From the NCBI RefSeq assembly GCF_005765165.1, contig NZ_VCIW01000013.1:62001-126000 (forward strand): DNA of 64,000 bases. The letters run 5' to 3'. The position numbers were made by a program, and so were the translations under genes. The number at the start of each line of letters is the position of its first letter. Within the stretch, counting starts at the first letter, position 1. Below the pieces are notes generated by a model. It searched no databases, had not been told where the DNA came from, and was given only the letters and a program-made list of their open reading frames with translations. Below are positions 57,158-64,000 of the stretch, in pieces. The DNA is from Paenibacillus antri. GTDB lineage: Bacteria > Bacillota > Bacilli > Paenibacillales > YIM-B00363.

Positions 57158-57190
57158 GAGCGGGGAGGATATCCTCTCCGCTCTTATTTT
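57158..57190 (+). terminator. Intercistronic hairpin after the binding-protein gene
   Basis: A 13-bp stem with no loop base left over (arms 57158-57170 and 57171-57183, one G-T pair) is followed by TTATTTT. It could stop most transcripts or protect the 3' end, which would give more binding protein than permease. Confidence 0.75.
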
Positions 57191-57210
57191 ATCAAGAGGA
57201 GCTGACCTCG

Positions 57211-58158
57211 ATGCCTGAACCGACCGCGGCAAACATTCCGCGTTCCCAAGGGAGACGCTTGGGGCTTGATATGGCGAAGACGCAGAAATGGATCTTTCTT
57301 ACGATCGCGATCGTGCCGCCGTTCGGCGGATATTTGTTGTTTACGTTGTTTCCGAACCTGTTGTCGGTCTATTACTCGCTCCTGGACTGGGACGGATTCA
57401 CGGACGCCACTTTCGTCGGGCTGTCCAATTTCGTAACGGCGTTCCAAGATAAATACGTATGGCGCGCCCTGACGCATAATCTATGGTTTATGCTGACGGT
57501 TCCGTTCTTGGTCGTATTCGTCTCGCTCATTCTCGCCTATCTGATCACGAATAAATCTTATCGGGAAAATGGTTTTCTGAAAGTATTGTTCTTCTTTCCG
57601 AACGTGTTGTCCACCGTCGTCGTCGCCCTCCTGTGGGCTTTCATTTACGACGGGAGCTACGGGCTGCTGAACGGGATCTTAGGCGTCCTCGGCGTCGACA
57701 CCGGCAATTTCTATTGGCTGGGCAACGAACGAACGGCGCTCGCGGCGGTCATTCCCGCATGGGTGTGGGGCGGGGTCGGCCTCTACGTCATTATCTTCGC
57801 GAACGCGATGCTTGCGATCCCGAAGTCGTTGTACGAAGCTGCCGTTCTGGAAGGAGCCGGACATATGACTCGGTTGTTTCGGATTACGATGCCGCTCGTC
57901 ATGCCCGTCGTCCGCGTGGGCATCTTGTTCTTGGTCGTCGGAACCTTGAAGAGCTTCGAAATCATCTTGATCCTGACGAACGGCGGCCCGTTCGGTTCGA
58001 CCGACGTCATCGGATTGTACATGTTTAATCTGGCTTTCGGCGACGAATATCGAAATTACGGGTACGCCTCCGCCATCGGGATGATCTTGTTCGTCATCTT
58101 AGTGAGCGCGAAGCTGATCACGGACAAATTGTTCCCGAATAAGGGCGTCGAGTTCTAA
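57211..58158 (+). CDS. Sugar ABC importer permease, MalF/UgpA type
   Basis: The 315-residue inner-membrane protein has six predicted helices and the EAA loop SLYEAAVLEGAGHMTRLFRITMPLV, which contacts the ATPase. The N-terminal tail and first helix (WIFLTIAIVPPFGGYLLF) match sugar permeases of the MalF group. AAGAGGAGC precedes the ATG. It is the second gene of the importer operon. Confidence 0.94.
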   Translation: MPEPTAANIPRSQGRRLGLDMAKTQKWIFLTIAIVPPFGGYLLFTLFPNLLSVYYSLLDWDGFTDATFVGLSNFVTAFQDKYVWRALTHNLWFMLTVPFLVVFVSLILAYLITNKSYRENGFLKVLFFFPNVLSTVVVALLWAFIYDGSYGLLNGILGVLGVDTGNFYWLGNERTALAAVIPAWVWGGVGLYVIIFANAMLAIPKSLYEAAVLEGAGHMTRLFRITMPLVMPVVRVGILFLVVGTLKSFEIILILTNGGPFGSTDVIGLYMFNLAFGDEYRNYGYASAIGMILFVILVSAKLITDKLFPNKGVEF

Positions 58159-58179
58159 ATCGAGCGGGGAGGGATACCA

Positions 58180-59016
58180 TTGAAGGAAAAACATACATGG
58201 CTGGATGCGGTCTGGCGGATTCTGTTGTACTTTTGGGCGTTAACGATCGTGTTCCCGCTTTGTTGGGTGCTCTACGAATCCCTGAAGACGAATCCAGAGT
58301 TCTACCAAGATATTTGGGCGCTGCCGAAACAACTGAATTGGCAAAACTACGCCGACGCTTGGACGGATTACGGCTTCGGGAAATCGTTGCTGAACACGCT
58401 CTATTACGTTGGAGGCACTCTCATCGTCAGCCTGTTCTTTACGACGATCAATGCATACGCGTTGACGCGGATGGAGTTCAAGGGGAGAAATCTGATCTGG
58501 GGCTTGATCATGCTGAGCTTGTTTTTGCCGGGCGTCAACGCGCTCGTGCCGCAATACGTCGTTATGCGGGAGCTGGGGCTGACGAACAGCATTCCCGGAT
58601 TGATCTTGCTGTCGGGCTTGGGGGAAAGCGTGTTCTATCTCATGCTGCTCGGCGGCTTCATGCGTTCGCTTCCGAAGGAATTGGAGGAGAGCGCGATTAT
58701 GGACGGCGCTTCCCTGTTTCAGAAATTTTGGCGCGTCATCGTTCCGTTATCCACGCCGGGGATCGTGACGGTCGCCGTATTCAAGTTCCTAGGGTATTAC
58801 AACAACTTCATGGGTCCGTTCATCTACTTGAGCGATCCGGAGAAGTATCCGATCGCCGTACAGATGTACTCCGCTAACAAGCAAATGGAATATACGGCCG
58901 ATTGGGTTACCTTGTTCGCGGGCGTCGCGATTTCGATGGTGCCGTCCATTATCATCTACATGCTGTTCCAACGCCTGCTCATGGAAGGGGCGACGATGGG
59001 GGCGGTGAAGGGGTGA
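58180..59016 (+). CDS. Sugar ABC importer permease, MalG/UgpE type
   Basis: The 278-residue permease has six helices and the EAA loop ELEESAIMDGASLFQKFWRVIVPLS. The N-terminus (RILLYFWALTIVFPLCWVLYESLKT) is typical of MalG-group subunits. The start is TTG at 58180, 21 bp after the first permease, with GCGGGGAGGG upstream. Its stop overlaps the HAD gene start (GTGA). Confidence 0.94.
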   Translation: MKEKHTWLDAVWRILLYFWALTIVFPLCWVLYESLKTNPEFYQDIWALPKQLNWQNYADAWTDYGFGKSLLNTLYYVGGTLIVSLFFTTINAYALTRMEFKGRNLIWGLIMLSLFLPGVNALVPQYVVMRELGLTNSIPGLILLSGLGESVFYLMLLGGFMRSLPKELEESAIMDGASLFQKFWRVIVPLSTPGIVTVAVFKFLGYYNNFMGPFIYLSDPEKYPIAVQMYSANKQMEYTADWVTLFAGVAISMVPSIIIYMLFQRLLMEGATMGAVKG

Positions 59017-59783
59017 ATCGGAACAAGAACTATCCTATTACAGCGAAGTATAAGCTGATTGCGACTGATCTAGACGGGACGTTGTTGACGGACGATAAGA
59101 CCATAACGGACGAGACGAAGCGTTGGCTGCGTTACGCCGCGGAGCAAGGGGTGGCGGTCATCTTCTCGACCGGCAGGGGGATGCAGACGGCCGAAGCCTA
59201 TTGGAGAGAGTTGGAGCTCCGCTCCCCGATGGTCTTGCTGAACGGCGCGGAAATCTGGAGCGGACCGGGAAAGCTGCATAAGCGAATATTTTTGCCTCGC
59301 GAGACGGTGCGAAGACTGCACGGGATCGCCGTCGCCCGGGGGGAATGGTATTGGGGGTACAGCGTGGAAAGCTTGACGAACCACGAGGGATGGACCCCGG
59401 AGATGTTCGATCGGGATTGGATGAAATTCGGGATCGGCTGCGCGGACCTCCAACGACTGGAAGAGATACGGCAGGACTTGGAAGGCTGGGGCACGTTGGA
59501 AATTACCCGGTCGGCTCTCACCAATCTTGAAATTTCGGTCAAGGGGGTGACGAAGGAGAGCGGGGTTCGCGAGGTGTGCAGCCTGTTAGGGTTCGGCATG
59601 CCGGACGTTATCGCGCTCGGCGATCATCATAACGACATTCGGCTGCTGCAAGCGGCGGGACTCGGCGTTGCGATGGGCAATGCCGACCCGCGAGTGAAGT
59701 CGATCGCGGATGCGGTCACGTCGACGAATAACGAGGAAGGCGTAGCGCGGGCGATTCGGAAGTACGTATTCGGTCTCGAGTAA
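59013..59783 (+). CDS. Cof-type HAD phosphatase
   Basis: The 256-residue protein has motif I IATDLDGTLLTDDKTI, motif II FSTGRG, a C2-type cap (about 85-190), and motif IV VIALGDHHNDIRLLQAAGLGVAMGNA. It should dephosphorylate a small sugar phosphate in the cytoplasm. The start is GTG at 59013 overlapping the permease stop, so its product is made together with the importer. This supports a role on the imported compound. Confidence 0.9.
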   Translation: MNRNKNYPITAKYKLIATDLDGTLLTDDKTITDETKRWLRYAAEQGVAVIFSTGRGMQTAEAYWRELELRSPMVLLNGAEIWSGPGKLHKRIFLPRETVRRLHGIAVARGEWYWGYSVESLTNHEGWTPEMFDRDWMKFGIGCADLQRLEEIRQDLEGWGTLEITRSALTNLEISVKGVTKESGVREVCSLLGFGMPDVIALGDHHNDIRLLQAAGLGVAMGNADPRVKSIADAVTSTNNEEGVARAIRKYVFGLE

Positions 59784-59809
59784 CGTCAGCGGTTGGCGGG
59801 GGGAATCGT

Positions 59810-60607
59810 ATGATCGACCTATTGGGGCAATTCGCGGCAGAGCCGGCCAGCGTATGGGAAATCAGCGCTGCGGATTTGACGGTTCGGATGGTTCTCGCCG
59901 TAGTTCTCGGCGGAATCATCGGGTTGGAGCGGGAATGGAGCAACCACGCGGCGGGGTTCCGGACCCATATCTTGGTTTGTATCGGCTCCGCATCGATCAT
60001 GCTGCTTTCGATCTACGGGTTTTCGGAATTCGTCCATGAAACGAACGTGCGCATCGATCCCGCCCGATTGTCCGCTCAGGTCATCAGCGGCATCGGATTC
60101 CTTGGAGCCGGGGCGATTATGCGCCATGGCCTCACGGTATCCGGCTTAACGACGGCGGCTTCCATCTGGGTGGTCGCAGCCATCGGATTATGCGCAGGAG
60201 CGGGTTTTTACTACGGGGCCATCCTATGTACGATTCTGGTGTTTATTATTTTGCAAGTGCTGAACCGTTGGGAGAAGAAAATGAGAAGGTCGCGGATCGA
60301 CCCTGAGATGACCGTCAAGGTGACGAATCGCCCAGGGATCCTCGGGCAGGTCGCGATCGAGTTCGGGGCGCAGGGCATACACGTCAGCAATGTAAAAATC
60401 GTGCAGGAAGAACGATCGGCGACGGACGAACCGGAACAGGCGCCGACGCTTCTTGTATTTCGCATAAAGATCGAAAGCGGCGAAAGGCTGCTAGCCGCGG
60501 TGGATTGTATCCGCGCCTTGGAAGGCGTCTTATCGATCGATCTGAACCATCCGCTGTATAGGAATTCGCCAGCTTTGCCAAAGACGAAATATTCGGTAGG
60601 GGGATAA
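59810..60607 (+). CDS. MgtC/SapB-family membrane protein
   Basis: The 265-residue protein has the MgtC membrane domain (VVLGGIIGLEREWSNHAAGFRTH, GIGFLGAGAIMR, LTTAASIWVVAAIGLCAGAG) and a C-terminal ACT-like domain (MTVKVTNRPGILGQVAIEFGAQGIHVSNVKI). MgtC proteins modulate membrane energetics and growth in low magnesium or phosphate. It lies 26 bp after the HAD gene with GGCGGGGGG before its ATG. Its presence in a sugar-import operon is unusual. Confidence 0.92.
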   Translation: MIDLLGQFAAEPASVWEISAADLTVRMVLAVVLGGIIGLEREWSNHAAGFRTHILVCIGSASIMLLSIYGFSEFVHETNVRIDPARLSAQVISGIGFLGAGAIMRHGLTVSGLTTAASIWVVAAIGLCAGAGFYYGAILCTILVFIILQVLNRWEKKMRRSRIDPEMTVKVTNRPGILGQVAIEFGAQGIHVSNVKIVQEERSATDEPEQAPTLLVFRIKIESGERLLAAVDCIRALEGVLSIDLNHPLYRNSPALPKTKYSVGG

Positions 60608-60641
60608 GGAAGCAAGCACCCTTAGAAAGAGAGGTTCGTAC

Positions 60642-61760
60642 ATGTCTGTCCAATCGATAGAGAACATCTTGAATCAACTCGTCGTCGCTCCGTTCGAGCA
60701 CATCGACGACAATAGCGCGAAGTGGCTTTCTCCGTTGTCCCCTCCTTTCCGGATCACGGGCTTTCCTTGGATCGAGAAAGAGGGAATCTACCGCCGGCTG
60801 CCGGCCAAACCGGACGTATGCTTGCCTCAAGCCGTCGATACGTTAGCGTATTGCACGGCGGGCGGGCAGGTCCGGTTTCGAACGAATACGTCGAAATTGC
60901 TGATCAAAGCGCGGTTGACGGGAGCGGCGAGCATGTATCATATGACCGCCGCGGGTCAGTGCGGTTTCGACTGTTATATCGCCGAGCCGGGGAAGCGGCA
61001 CCGCTACCTCTCGACGGCTAAGTTTCAGGGAAGCAGCAAGGAATATACGGCCAAGCTCTATGAGTGGAACTCCGAAAGAACGTTGGACGTCGTATTGAAC
61101 TTTCCGCTGTATCAAGGGGTGGAAGAGCTATGGATCGGCATAGACGAGGAGGCTTCGATCGGGGCGCCTCCGCCGTACGCTTGCGACAAGCCGATCGTCA
61201 TCTACGGCACCTCCGTTACGCAAGGGGGCTGCGCTTCCCGCCCTGGGATGGCATATTCCAATATCCTTAGCCGCATGATTCCGTTCCCGTTCGTTAACCT
61301 TGGATTTTCGGGGAGCGGGAAGGGAGAGCCGGAGCTGGCCCGACTGATCGCGGACATCGACAATCCTGCGCTCTTCGTGCTCGACTATGAAGGGAATACG
61401 GGAGCGCCGGAAAATATCGCCCGCAGTCTTCCCGTTTTTATTCAAATTCTGAGGGAACGTCACCCGGAGGTTCCGATTCTCGTCGTCTCCAAAATTCGGA
61501 ACAGCGGCGATTTCTTCTACGAGGGGAGACTCGAGATGTATGAGCGGAGAAGACGCGTTCAACGCGAGAACGTGATGCTGCGGCGGGCGGACGGGGATCG
61601 TCACATCCACTTCGTCGACGGCGCGTCCCTTCTCGGAGAAGAAGGCGCAGAAGAATGCACGGTCGACGGAACGCACCCGACGGACCTTGGCTTTATGCGG
61701 ATGGCGCAGTCGTTAAAGCCCGTAATCGAGAGGCTGGTCAGCCATGAATTTAGACCCTAA
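60642..61760 (+). CDS. SGNH/GDSL hydrolase with N-terminal beta domain, copy 1
   Basis: The 372-residue protein has an N-terminal beta-sandwich of about 165 residues (RITGFPWIEKEGIYRRLP, YCTAGGQVRF, MYHMTAAGQCGFDCYI). An SGNH domain follows, with block I VIYGTSVTQGGCASRPGMAY (nucleophile serine), NLGFSGSGKGEPELA (block II glycine), LDYEGNTGAPEN (block III asparagine) and VDGTHPTDLGF (Asp-His pair). It has no signal peptide, so it de-acylates an intracellular substrate. The architecture matches the SsfX3-like acylesterases. It overlaps copy 2 by 17 bp. Confidence 0.9.
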   Translation: MSVQSIENILNQLVVAPFEHIDDNSAKWLSPLSPPFRITGFPWIEKEGIYRRLPAKPDVCLPQAVDTLAYCTAGGQVRFRTNTSKLLIKARLTGAASMYHMTAAGQCGFDCYIAEPGKRHRYLSTAKFQGSSKEYTAKLYEWNSERTLDVVLNFPLYQGVEELWIGIDEEASIGAPPPYACDKPIVIYGTSVTQGGCASRPGMAYSNILSRMIPFPFVNLGFSGSGKGEPELARLIADIDNPALFVLDYEGNTGAPENIARSLPVFIQILRERHPEVPILVVSKIRNSGDFFYEGRLEMYERRRRVQRENVMLRRADGDRHIHFVDGASLLGEEGAEECTVDGTHPTDLGFMRMAQSLKPVIERLVSHEFRP

Positions 61761-62820
61761 TATGAGAATCGTCGTCCCCGGAGGGGAGGGAGTCGTCTGG
61801 CATTCTCCCCGGGCGGCGCCGTTCCGCTTGGCCGGCTTTCCTTGGATCGAGCGGGACGGCAAGTATCGGCGTCTTCCGTTGTCGTCTCAGACATCGATCC
61901 GGGAACCGGTCCATGCGCTCGCCGACTGCACGGCGGGCGGACAAATCCGCTTTACGACGGATTCGCCGTTCCTGCACTTGTCCGTCAAGCTAACGGCTCC
62001 GGCGGACATGTACCATATGCCGGCGACCGGACAATGCGGCTTCGATTGTTACGTCGGCGGACCGCGGCGGAAGCGATACGTCGGCACGACGAAGTTCAGG
62101 CCGGGCGCAGACGCCTACGAGTCCGTCCTGTTCGAAGGCTTCGACCGACGGAAGCGCGAAGTGACGATCCATTTTCCGCTGTATCAAGGGGTGGAAGAAG
62201 TGTATGTCGGCCTTGCGAAGGACGCTTCGATCGCGTCGCCGGGCGAATTCGACGATGACGGGCGGATCGTGTTTTACGGGACGTCCATTACGCAGGGCGG
62301 CTGCGCCAGCCGACCGGGGATGGCGTATCCGAATATCGTCGGCCGAAGGTTGAACCTGGAATGCGTGAACTTGGGCTTCTCGGGAAATGGGAAGGGAGAG
62401 GCGGAGCTGGCGCGCATCATCCGCGGCATCGATCGCTTGAAGCTGCTCGTGCTGGATTACGAACCGAACGTCAGTCTGGAGCAATTTCAAGAGACGCTGC
62501 CCGTCTTCGTCGATTTGCTTCGTTCGGAGCATCCGGCGCTTCCGATTCTCGTCGTATCCGGCATCAAGAGCGCATTGGGAGACTTTCAGGAGGCGGTTCG
62601 GCTCAAGCGGGAGCTCTGCAGAGACTTCGCGCGCGACTTCGTTCTGGAGAGGCGGTCGTCCGGGGACTTGAACCTCCGATTCTTGAACGGAGACGCTCTG
62701 CTGGGTCGTCGTTACGAGGAATGCACGGTCGACGGAGTCCATCCGACGGATCTGGGCTTTCAGCGGATGTCGGACGCGATGGCGAAGGCGATCCGATCGA
62801 TGTTGGCCATGAAGGGGTAG
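61744..62820 (+). CDS. SGNH/GDSL hydrolase with N-terminal beta domain, copy 2
   Basis: The 358-residue paralogue of the preceding gene aligns along its length: RLAGFPWIERDGKYRRLP, DCTAGGQIRF, MYHMPATGQCGFDCYV, VFYGTSITQGGCASRPGMAY, NLGFSGNGKGEAELA, LDYEPN and VDGVHPTDLGF. All SGNH blocks are kept, so both copies should be active. It starts inside the 3' end of copy 1 (17-bp overlap). The pair probably acts on different acyl positions or chain lengths of one substrate; this is inference. Confidence 0.9.
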   Translation: MNLDPNMRIVVPGGEGVVWHSPRAAPFRLAGFPWIERDGKYRRLPLSSQTSIREPVHALADCTAGGQIRFTTDSPFLHLSVKLTAPADMYHMPATGQCGFDCYVGGPRRKRYVGTTKFRPGADAYESVLFEGFDRRKREVTIHFPLYQGVEEVYVGLAKDASIASPGEFDDDGRIVFYGTSITQGGCASRPGMAYPNIVGRRLNLECVNLGFSGNGKGEAELARIIRGIDRLKLLVLDYEPNVSLEQFQETLPVFVDLLRSEHPALPILVVSGIKSALGDFQEAVRLKRELCRDFARDFVLERRSSGDLNLRFLNGDALLGRRYEECTVDGVHPTDLGFQRMSDAMAKAIRSMLAMKG

Positions 62821-62843
62821 AATTGGAATAAACAGGCTATGCA

Positions 62844-62872
62844 AGGGGCGGCTCTGGCCGCCTCTTTTTTTA
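62844..62872 (+). terminator. Rho-independent terminator
   Basis: A stem GGGGCGGC with GCCGCCTC around a short loop is followed by seven T residues. It closes the importer/SGNH operon. Confidence 0.85.
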
Positions 62873-62983
62873 TGGTCTGAGAGATTCGTTTCACTTTTCC
62901 GCTAATCGCTTAATCTATTTCCCCAATCCGGCTCACTCCTATATGAGTATATTTATAGCACCATATGAAAGGAGTGAGGTCAA

Positions 62984-63496
62984 TTGGTCATGAAGAAGCG
63001 TCGTTGGAGGACGTTATATCGCAGTGATCTCAGCATCGGAAATACTAGACTTGGGAGATTGACCGCTCGGGCAACCACTCCCGAAATAACGGTTGCCTCC
63101 TTAAGCGTCCCCGAAGTGAGAACCCGCACTTGCACGCGGCGAGTATGTGCATTGGGCGTATGTAGAAACGTACCCTACCCCTGCGTCCAAAGAAGAACGC
63201 TTACCCACCGAATTGTAGCCTATGTTACCTATCCGGATAACCTCTCTCAGGCAGCGGTGAATTCGATTAACACCTGCTTGCAGACTGCGGTTAGGGCAAT
63301 GGAAGAAGCGGCAAGAAGATTGTTACCTTTACTTGTGAATGATCCGCAAACCGGCCTTGGCGCTGTCCTTGCAGTTGGTTCGGCATCTCTTAACACTTGC
63401 CTTGCGCTTGAAATTCGTAGACAGGTACGACTTTCCGTCGGGTACCGTCGTTCGGCATCGGACTGGAGAGCTGTCAGCAAGCGTAAGAGACGGTAA
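62984..63496 (+). CDS. Orphan cysteine-containing basic protein, 170 aa
   Basis: I do not recognise this family. The N-terminal part is very basic (KKRRWRTLYRSDLS) and then holds four clustered cysteines (TRTCTRRVCALGVCRNVPYPC). The second half is helical with two similar phrases, NSINTCLQTAVRAMEEAARRL and SASLNTCLALEIRRQVRL. The tail is again basic (SKRKRR). The start is TTG at 62984 or ATG at 62990, after AAAGGAGTGAGG. Base composition is AT-richer than the operon to its left, which may mean a separate origin. There is no signal peptide. Confidence 0.6.
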   Translation: MVMKKRRWRTLYRSDLSIGNTRLGRLTARATTPEITVASLSVPEVRTRTCTRRVCALGVCRNVPYPCVQRRTLTHRIVAYVTYPDNLSQAAVNSINTCLQTAVRAMEEAARRLLPLLVNDPQTGLGAVLAVGSASLNTCLALEIRRQVRLSVGYRRSASDWRAVSKRKRR

Positions 63497-63512
63497 GAAG
63501 CTAGAAATAAAA

Positions 63513-63545
63513 CAGCCCTAGGTTTCTCCAAGGAGAGACCTAGGG
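63513..63545. terminator. Bidirectional terminator
   Basis: The stem GCCCTAGGT...CTCC with GGAG...ACCTAGGGC is strong. On the minus strand it is followed by TGTTTTATTTC, so it mainly serves the small peptide gene at 63576-63686; the plus-strand tail is weak. Confidence 0.75.
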
Positions 63546-63575
63546 CCGTTGTTTGCGTTCGGGGTCATGTCCGCA

Positions 63576-63686
63576 TTATTTCGCTTTTCGCGAGAGTCTT
63601 TTCCGGCAGCCGCACGAACGACCGCTCTTCCTCTTGGCAATGCGGCGTACTGCCGAAGATTTCGGTTTTTTATTACACATACACAT
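63576..63686 (-). CDS. Cysteine-rich basic peptide, 36 aa
   Basis: A 36-codon frame starts at ATG 63686 behind a near-perfect ribosome binding site (AAAGGAGGGTGATC). The product begins MCMCNKKPKSSAVRR, has GRSCGCRKRL near the end and finishes in RKAK. It has two CxC pairs and about 14 Lys/Arg residues, and no hydrophobic segment. A terminator follows on its strand. The CxC pairs could bind a metal, and the basic charge suggests nucleic-acid binding. I know no named family. The longer frame to 63794 is not used because the ribosome binding site lies within it. Confidence 0.6.
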   Translation of the reverse strand: MCMCNKKPKSSAVRRIAKRKSGRSCGCRKRLSRKAK

Positions 63687-63857
63687 ACGATCACCCTCCT
63701 TTGCGAGATTCAAGGTTAAGGTATGTCTCAAGGAAATGAATGGTGTTGGATGATGGCACAATTGTAACATCGTCGTGCCGGCGATCATGCCCAATCACTT
63801 TTCGTTATGGGTCAATACAATACTCTAAAATTATGAGGGATAGGTGATCAGTGGATC

Positions 63858-64000
63858 ATGGTACCCTTTGCCGTCGCTTATGAAATAAAGGAGCGCTTAG
63901 CGCGTTCGATGCTAAATGACCCGAAAATTCAAGGGATCGGCGTAGGATATAGAGATCCTCGGCGACCGAGAAGGGGCGCGGCAGTTATTATTTACGCCAA
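63858..64000 (+). CDS. N-terminal part of a gene running off the window
   Basis: An ATG at 63858 opens a frame that is still open at base 64000 (47 codons seen). The product starts MVPFAVAYEIKERLARSML and continues KIQGIGVGYRDPRRP...GAAVIIYA. The phrase IQGIGVGYRD followed by a hydrophobic strand recurs at the start of some trypsin-like (S1) proteases of Bacillales, but too little is visible to be sure. TAGGTGATC, a good match to the 16S rRNA tail, lies about 9-11 bases upstream. Confidence 0.6.
   Translation, partial: MVPFAVAYEIKERLARSMLNDPKIQGIGVGYRDPRRPRRGAAVIIYA

Noticed and set aside
63686-63794. Longer version of the small peptide gene (72 codons)
   Set aside because: The near-perfect ribosome binding site is inside this frame just before the ATG at 63686, and the extension has no ribosome binding site.
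1-64000. CRISPR arrays, tRNA or rRNA genes, insertion sequences, prophage genes
   Set aside because: No regularly spaced direct repeats, cloverleaf sequences, rRNA sequence, transposase or phage structural proteins were seen on either strand.

Overview
The window looks like a chromosomal stretch from a GC-rich, endospore-forming Bacillota of the Paenibacillaceae type (Paenibacillus or a close relative). This is an inference. It rests on strong AGGAGG-type ribosome binding sites, frequent TTG/GTG (and two likely CTG) starts, a FosB-type bacillithiol transferase, an Fnr with a C-terminal cysteine cluster, Bacillus-type CysJ/CysI, LysM proteins without signal peptides and a FIMAH domain. No rRNA, tRNA, CRISPR array, phage or transposase gene was seen. 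The gene content is a mosaic of small stress, resistance and signalling genes rather than a core operon block.

Layout. 1-9 kb: an intergenic inverted-repeat element, a small hypothetical gene, a SNF2/SWIM ATPase, an alpha/beta hydrolase, a FosB-GNAT fusion with a TipAS-type MerR regulator, a TIMP/NTR-like secreted protein, a tandem DUF3889 protein and an ankyrin protein. 9-15 kb: ABM monooxygenase, GNAT, ANT(6)-like nucleotidyltransferase, a threonine-aldolase-like PLP enzyme, two VOC proteins, an ArsR-SRPBCC pair and a decayed hydrolase. 15-19.5 kb: oxygen/nitrate signalling, with fnr divergent from a GAF (NreA-like), response regulator (NreC-like) and PAS kinase operon whose promoter region carries an FNR box and two GGGN4CCC boxes. 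19.5-20.2 kb: a non-coding repeat region. 20-26 kb: a LysM/TolB-propeller protein and the cysJ-cysI sulfite reductase operon. 26-33 kb: TetR-SDR-GNAT, a phosphotransferase, Nudix, a beta/gamma-crystallin protein, an MDR oxidoreductase and a beta-lactamase-fold hydrolase. 33-41.5 kb: a UbiD decarboxylase, then a five-gene overlapping run (phosphotransferase, double Nudix, methyltransferase, response regulator, 7TM histidine kinase) and a membrane protein. 41.5-48.7 kb: MsrAB, an XRE-methyltransferase fusion, HAD, DUF2332, a truncated GNAT, a GyrI-like protein, an ECF41-type sigma factor with a DoxX-like protein, GNAT and DUF441.

48.7-62.8 kb is the most coherent system. It holds a ROK regulator, a 1491-residue secreted phosphoesterase with lamin-tail, fibronectin and FIMAH domains, a DUF218 protein, a complete sugar ABC importer (no ATPase), a Cof-type HAD phosphatase, an MgtC-like protein and two tandem SGNH hydrolases. 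A shared AT-rich motif (AATTGATT) lies upstream of four transcription units there, so ROK control of the whole set is a testable proposal. I infer a pathway in which a phosphorylated and/or acylated glycan is attacked outside the cell, imported and then de-acylated and dephosphorylated inside.

62.8-64 kb is an AT-richer end with an orphan cysteine-containing protein, a 36-residue cysteine-rich basic peptide on the other strand, and the first 47 codons of a gene that runs off the window.
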